Assembly: GCF_003945595.2 (NCBI RefSeq)
Contig: NW_024104532.1
Coordinates: forward strand, 5,021,501-5,085,500
Reading direction: 5' to 3'
Source of the DNA: Pipra filicauda
Taxonomy: Eukaryota; Chordata; Aves; Passeriformes; Pipridae
Length of the DNA: 64,000 nucleotides
The notes under the pieces are model-generated. The model searched no databases and was not told the origin of the DNA. It saw only the letters and a program-made list of their open reading frames with translations. The translations under genes were made by a program, and so were the position numbers. This document shows, piece by piece, positions 61,946-64,000 of the stretch. Position 1 is the first letter of the stretch. Every line of letters begins with the position of its first letter.

Positions 61946-64000
61946 AACTTCACAAACGGGCAATGGTTCATTTATTTCACTAAATGCCCATTTATTGCCT
62001 CTCACTTATGGCAGTGCCTATGGCAGGATAGTTCTATATTAATACTGAAAATGGTGGGATATAAAGTGTTTCCAGGATAGCAATAGGATATTAAGTACTT
62101 CCAGGATACTAATAGGAGGAGTAATCACAATTCAGCATTAAAAAATGCTTTCTTGGTGATTTCTGTCACAAAATTTCAGATATCCTTTTAAAACTGATCC
62201 CGTGAGAGAACAATGAGTTTTGATAAAGCCAATACACGAAGCCACATTCCTTGTGGCTCTTCCTTGGCTGCCCTGCTCGTTCCAGCTGGCACAGATTCCC
62301 AAGGAGCTGCCTGCCGGGTGTCAGAAAGCTCCCGCTGCTCCTCCTCTTCTTTGTCGTGCCAAAATCTCTCCTACCCTGCCAGAGACATGAGGAGATGATG
62401 TGAGAGACAGAAATACTGCTGCTGGAATAGCTGGGGGCTGCAGCCCTGGCCGATGGATGGACGAAAGATTGGCCTTACAATTCCCAGATCCATCTGAACT
62501 GTATTTCCTAATGGAAGTTGCTATCTCACCTACAGAGCTTTCCTTAAAACCGGCCAGCTTAAAAACATTAAAATCCAAATGCTTCTCTTCATCACAAAGC
62601 AAACCTAGAACAGCCAAGTGAAATGAGCACTCGCTGCAGTGAACCTGAGCACGGACACGGTCCCTGCTGGGCCCTGACAAGTGCCATGAAGAGGAAAACT
62701 CCCATTTCCTGCCGGAGCATGGCCTGGACACCATTTCTGTGATGGTTTTCCCACGTTGTGATGGTGATTTCAGGGACCAGCCTCATCACAGCATGTTTTA
62801 GCACATCAGAGGAGGGAACACCAGGTGAGATCCCATCTGTTGGGATATTTCAGATGACTTGCTTATGAGAATCAGAAATATGGGAATCCCTTCCTAGGCA
62901 AAAAATAAAGCAACATAAGCTCAAAATCTTTATGTTTCTCTGTCTCTTAACTTCCCAAGCAAGATGGGTTCCCTCATTCCCTCTTCTGCACATTTTCCTC
63001 GCAGCAAAAATTGCTGAACACAGTTTTCATGTGTTCATTGCTGGCATGATGTTTGTGTGGTAGAAAGGGTCTCGTCTTCCAGCAGAGTCACAAAAAGGAT
63101 TTGTTTCAACTACTCAACAGATAAGGAAATATCTGGGGGTAAAAAAAGTATTTATAATATATCTAAACTTAATGCCAGTATGGATGTCAGTCTGTTCTAG
63201 TAAAATCAATGCAGACACTCAATATTTGTATCAGTAACTAAGAGCAGACCCAGCTCTATGTTTTAGAATTCCAGGCTTGCATAATTCCAGACTCCATTGG
63301 TATCCACCATATAAACAGACAGTTAAAGGATGGTACAGCTGAAAGAAAAAAGATAGAACTGGTTTGAATTGTTCCTTCACATGAAGGAACCTTCTGGAGC
63401 CTCAAATCAGAATAGTCTTCATTAGGTCAGCTATTGTCAAAGTTCACTGAAAGGGACAATGCATCCCAAAAATCTATAATCTATACGGACACTCAACCAC
63501 GGTTCCCTTCAAAATAAAAAGTAAAAAACAGGCTTTGTTATTAGAATGCATGAAAATGAACTAAATTGATGAGCTGTGAGGTGAGGATGAACTCCCCTGT
63601 CCAAGAGGGGGGAGTGTTGCTATGAGACTGTTATCCTGTGTGCCCTTAGCCAGTGCCTGCTGGGGACTGTTCCCTGCACCAGCCTAGAAATCTCTGCCCT
63701 ATTTTTGGATTCTCAGCTCACATTTTGGCAAACACTGAGCACGTCCCTGTGTCACCAGATCCCAGATGTCTCCCAGTGGAGCGTGAAGCACGTCGACGAA
63801 GCGGGGACGTCACCCGGGTGTGCGGTTTGTGGGATCTCACATCATTAGCTGTGTCAGTGGAATGGATGACGTGGATCCAGAACAAATTCCGATGTTTTCC
63901 TCTCCTGGGCAGAGCGCCAGCAGCCTGGTGCACTCAAAGGAGCCTCAGCAGCAGGCAGAGGGCACAGGATGGGGCAGCGCTCCCAACCCACACAGGGTGA
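61946..64000. other. upstream intergenic region, no gene recognised
   Basis: About 2 kb upstream of ZCCHC10. A local tandem duplication of about 30 bp (TTCCAGGATA-CAATAGGA type) is at about 62069-62118. A 115-codon open frame enters the right edge from 63653, but it resembles no protein I know. In human the next gene in this direction is HSPA4; nothing of it is visible here. Confidence 0.55.

Noticed and set aside
63653..64000. 115-codon frame running off the right edge, considered as a possible exon of the next gene
   Set aside because: No similarity to HSPA4 or any family I know; no convincing splice context.

Overview
This is a vertebrate nuclear window, almost certainly from a bird. Two multi-exon genes with GT-AG introns lie on the minus strand, each starting in a CpG island. 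The interspersed repeats I recognise are all CR1-type LINE 3' ends, typical of birds, and I see no Alu or L1. The proteins match vertebrate AFF4 and ZCCHC10, which are also neighbours on human 5q31.

Layout from right to left (5' to 3' of both genes): about 64.0-61.95 kb is upstream DNA with no gene I recognise. 61.95-61.4 kb is the ZCCHC10 CpG-island promoter. ZCCHC10 occupies about 61.73-50.1 kb with four coding exons and a predicted 171-aa protein. A short spacer (about 50.1-48.7 kb) contains a CR1 fragment. The AFF4 CpG island is 48.7-47.6 kb, with a non-coding first exon whose donor is at 48213. AFF4 intron 1 (48.2-30.0 kb) holds most of the CR1 copies. Twenty AFF4 coding exons lie between 29988 and 3443, with all splice phases compatible and a predicted protein of 1156 aa. 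The AFF4 3' UTR runs off the left edge.

AFF4 is the disordered scaffold of the super elongation complex. In exon order the sequence shows the P-TEFb-binding N-terminus, the SIAH degron PTAYVRP, the ELL-binding segment, acidic-serine and NKW regions, the AF9/ENL-binding hydrophobic motif and the C-terminal dimerisation domain. ZCCHC10 is a small CCHC zinc-knuckle protein with a very serine-rich tail and a terminal Lys run.

The most interesting observation is a 21-nt candidate microexon in AFF4 intron 7 (17465-17485, minus). It has good splice sites on both sides, keeps the frame, and would add seven residues (CESNQTD) just downstream of the ELL-binding segment. Other points are a four-codon uORF just upstream of the AFF4 start, an exon-5 acceptor tract made of a TTG microsatellite, three CACGTG E-boxes in the AFF4 promoter, an apparently shortened AFF4 C-terminus, and ZCCHC10 gene structure lacking an exon present in the human long isoform. 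Homology statements come from recognition of the protein families, not from a database search.
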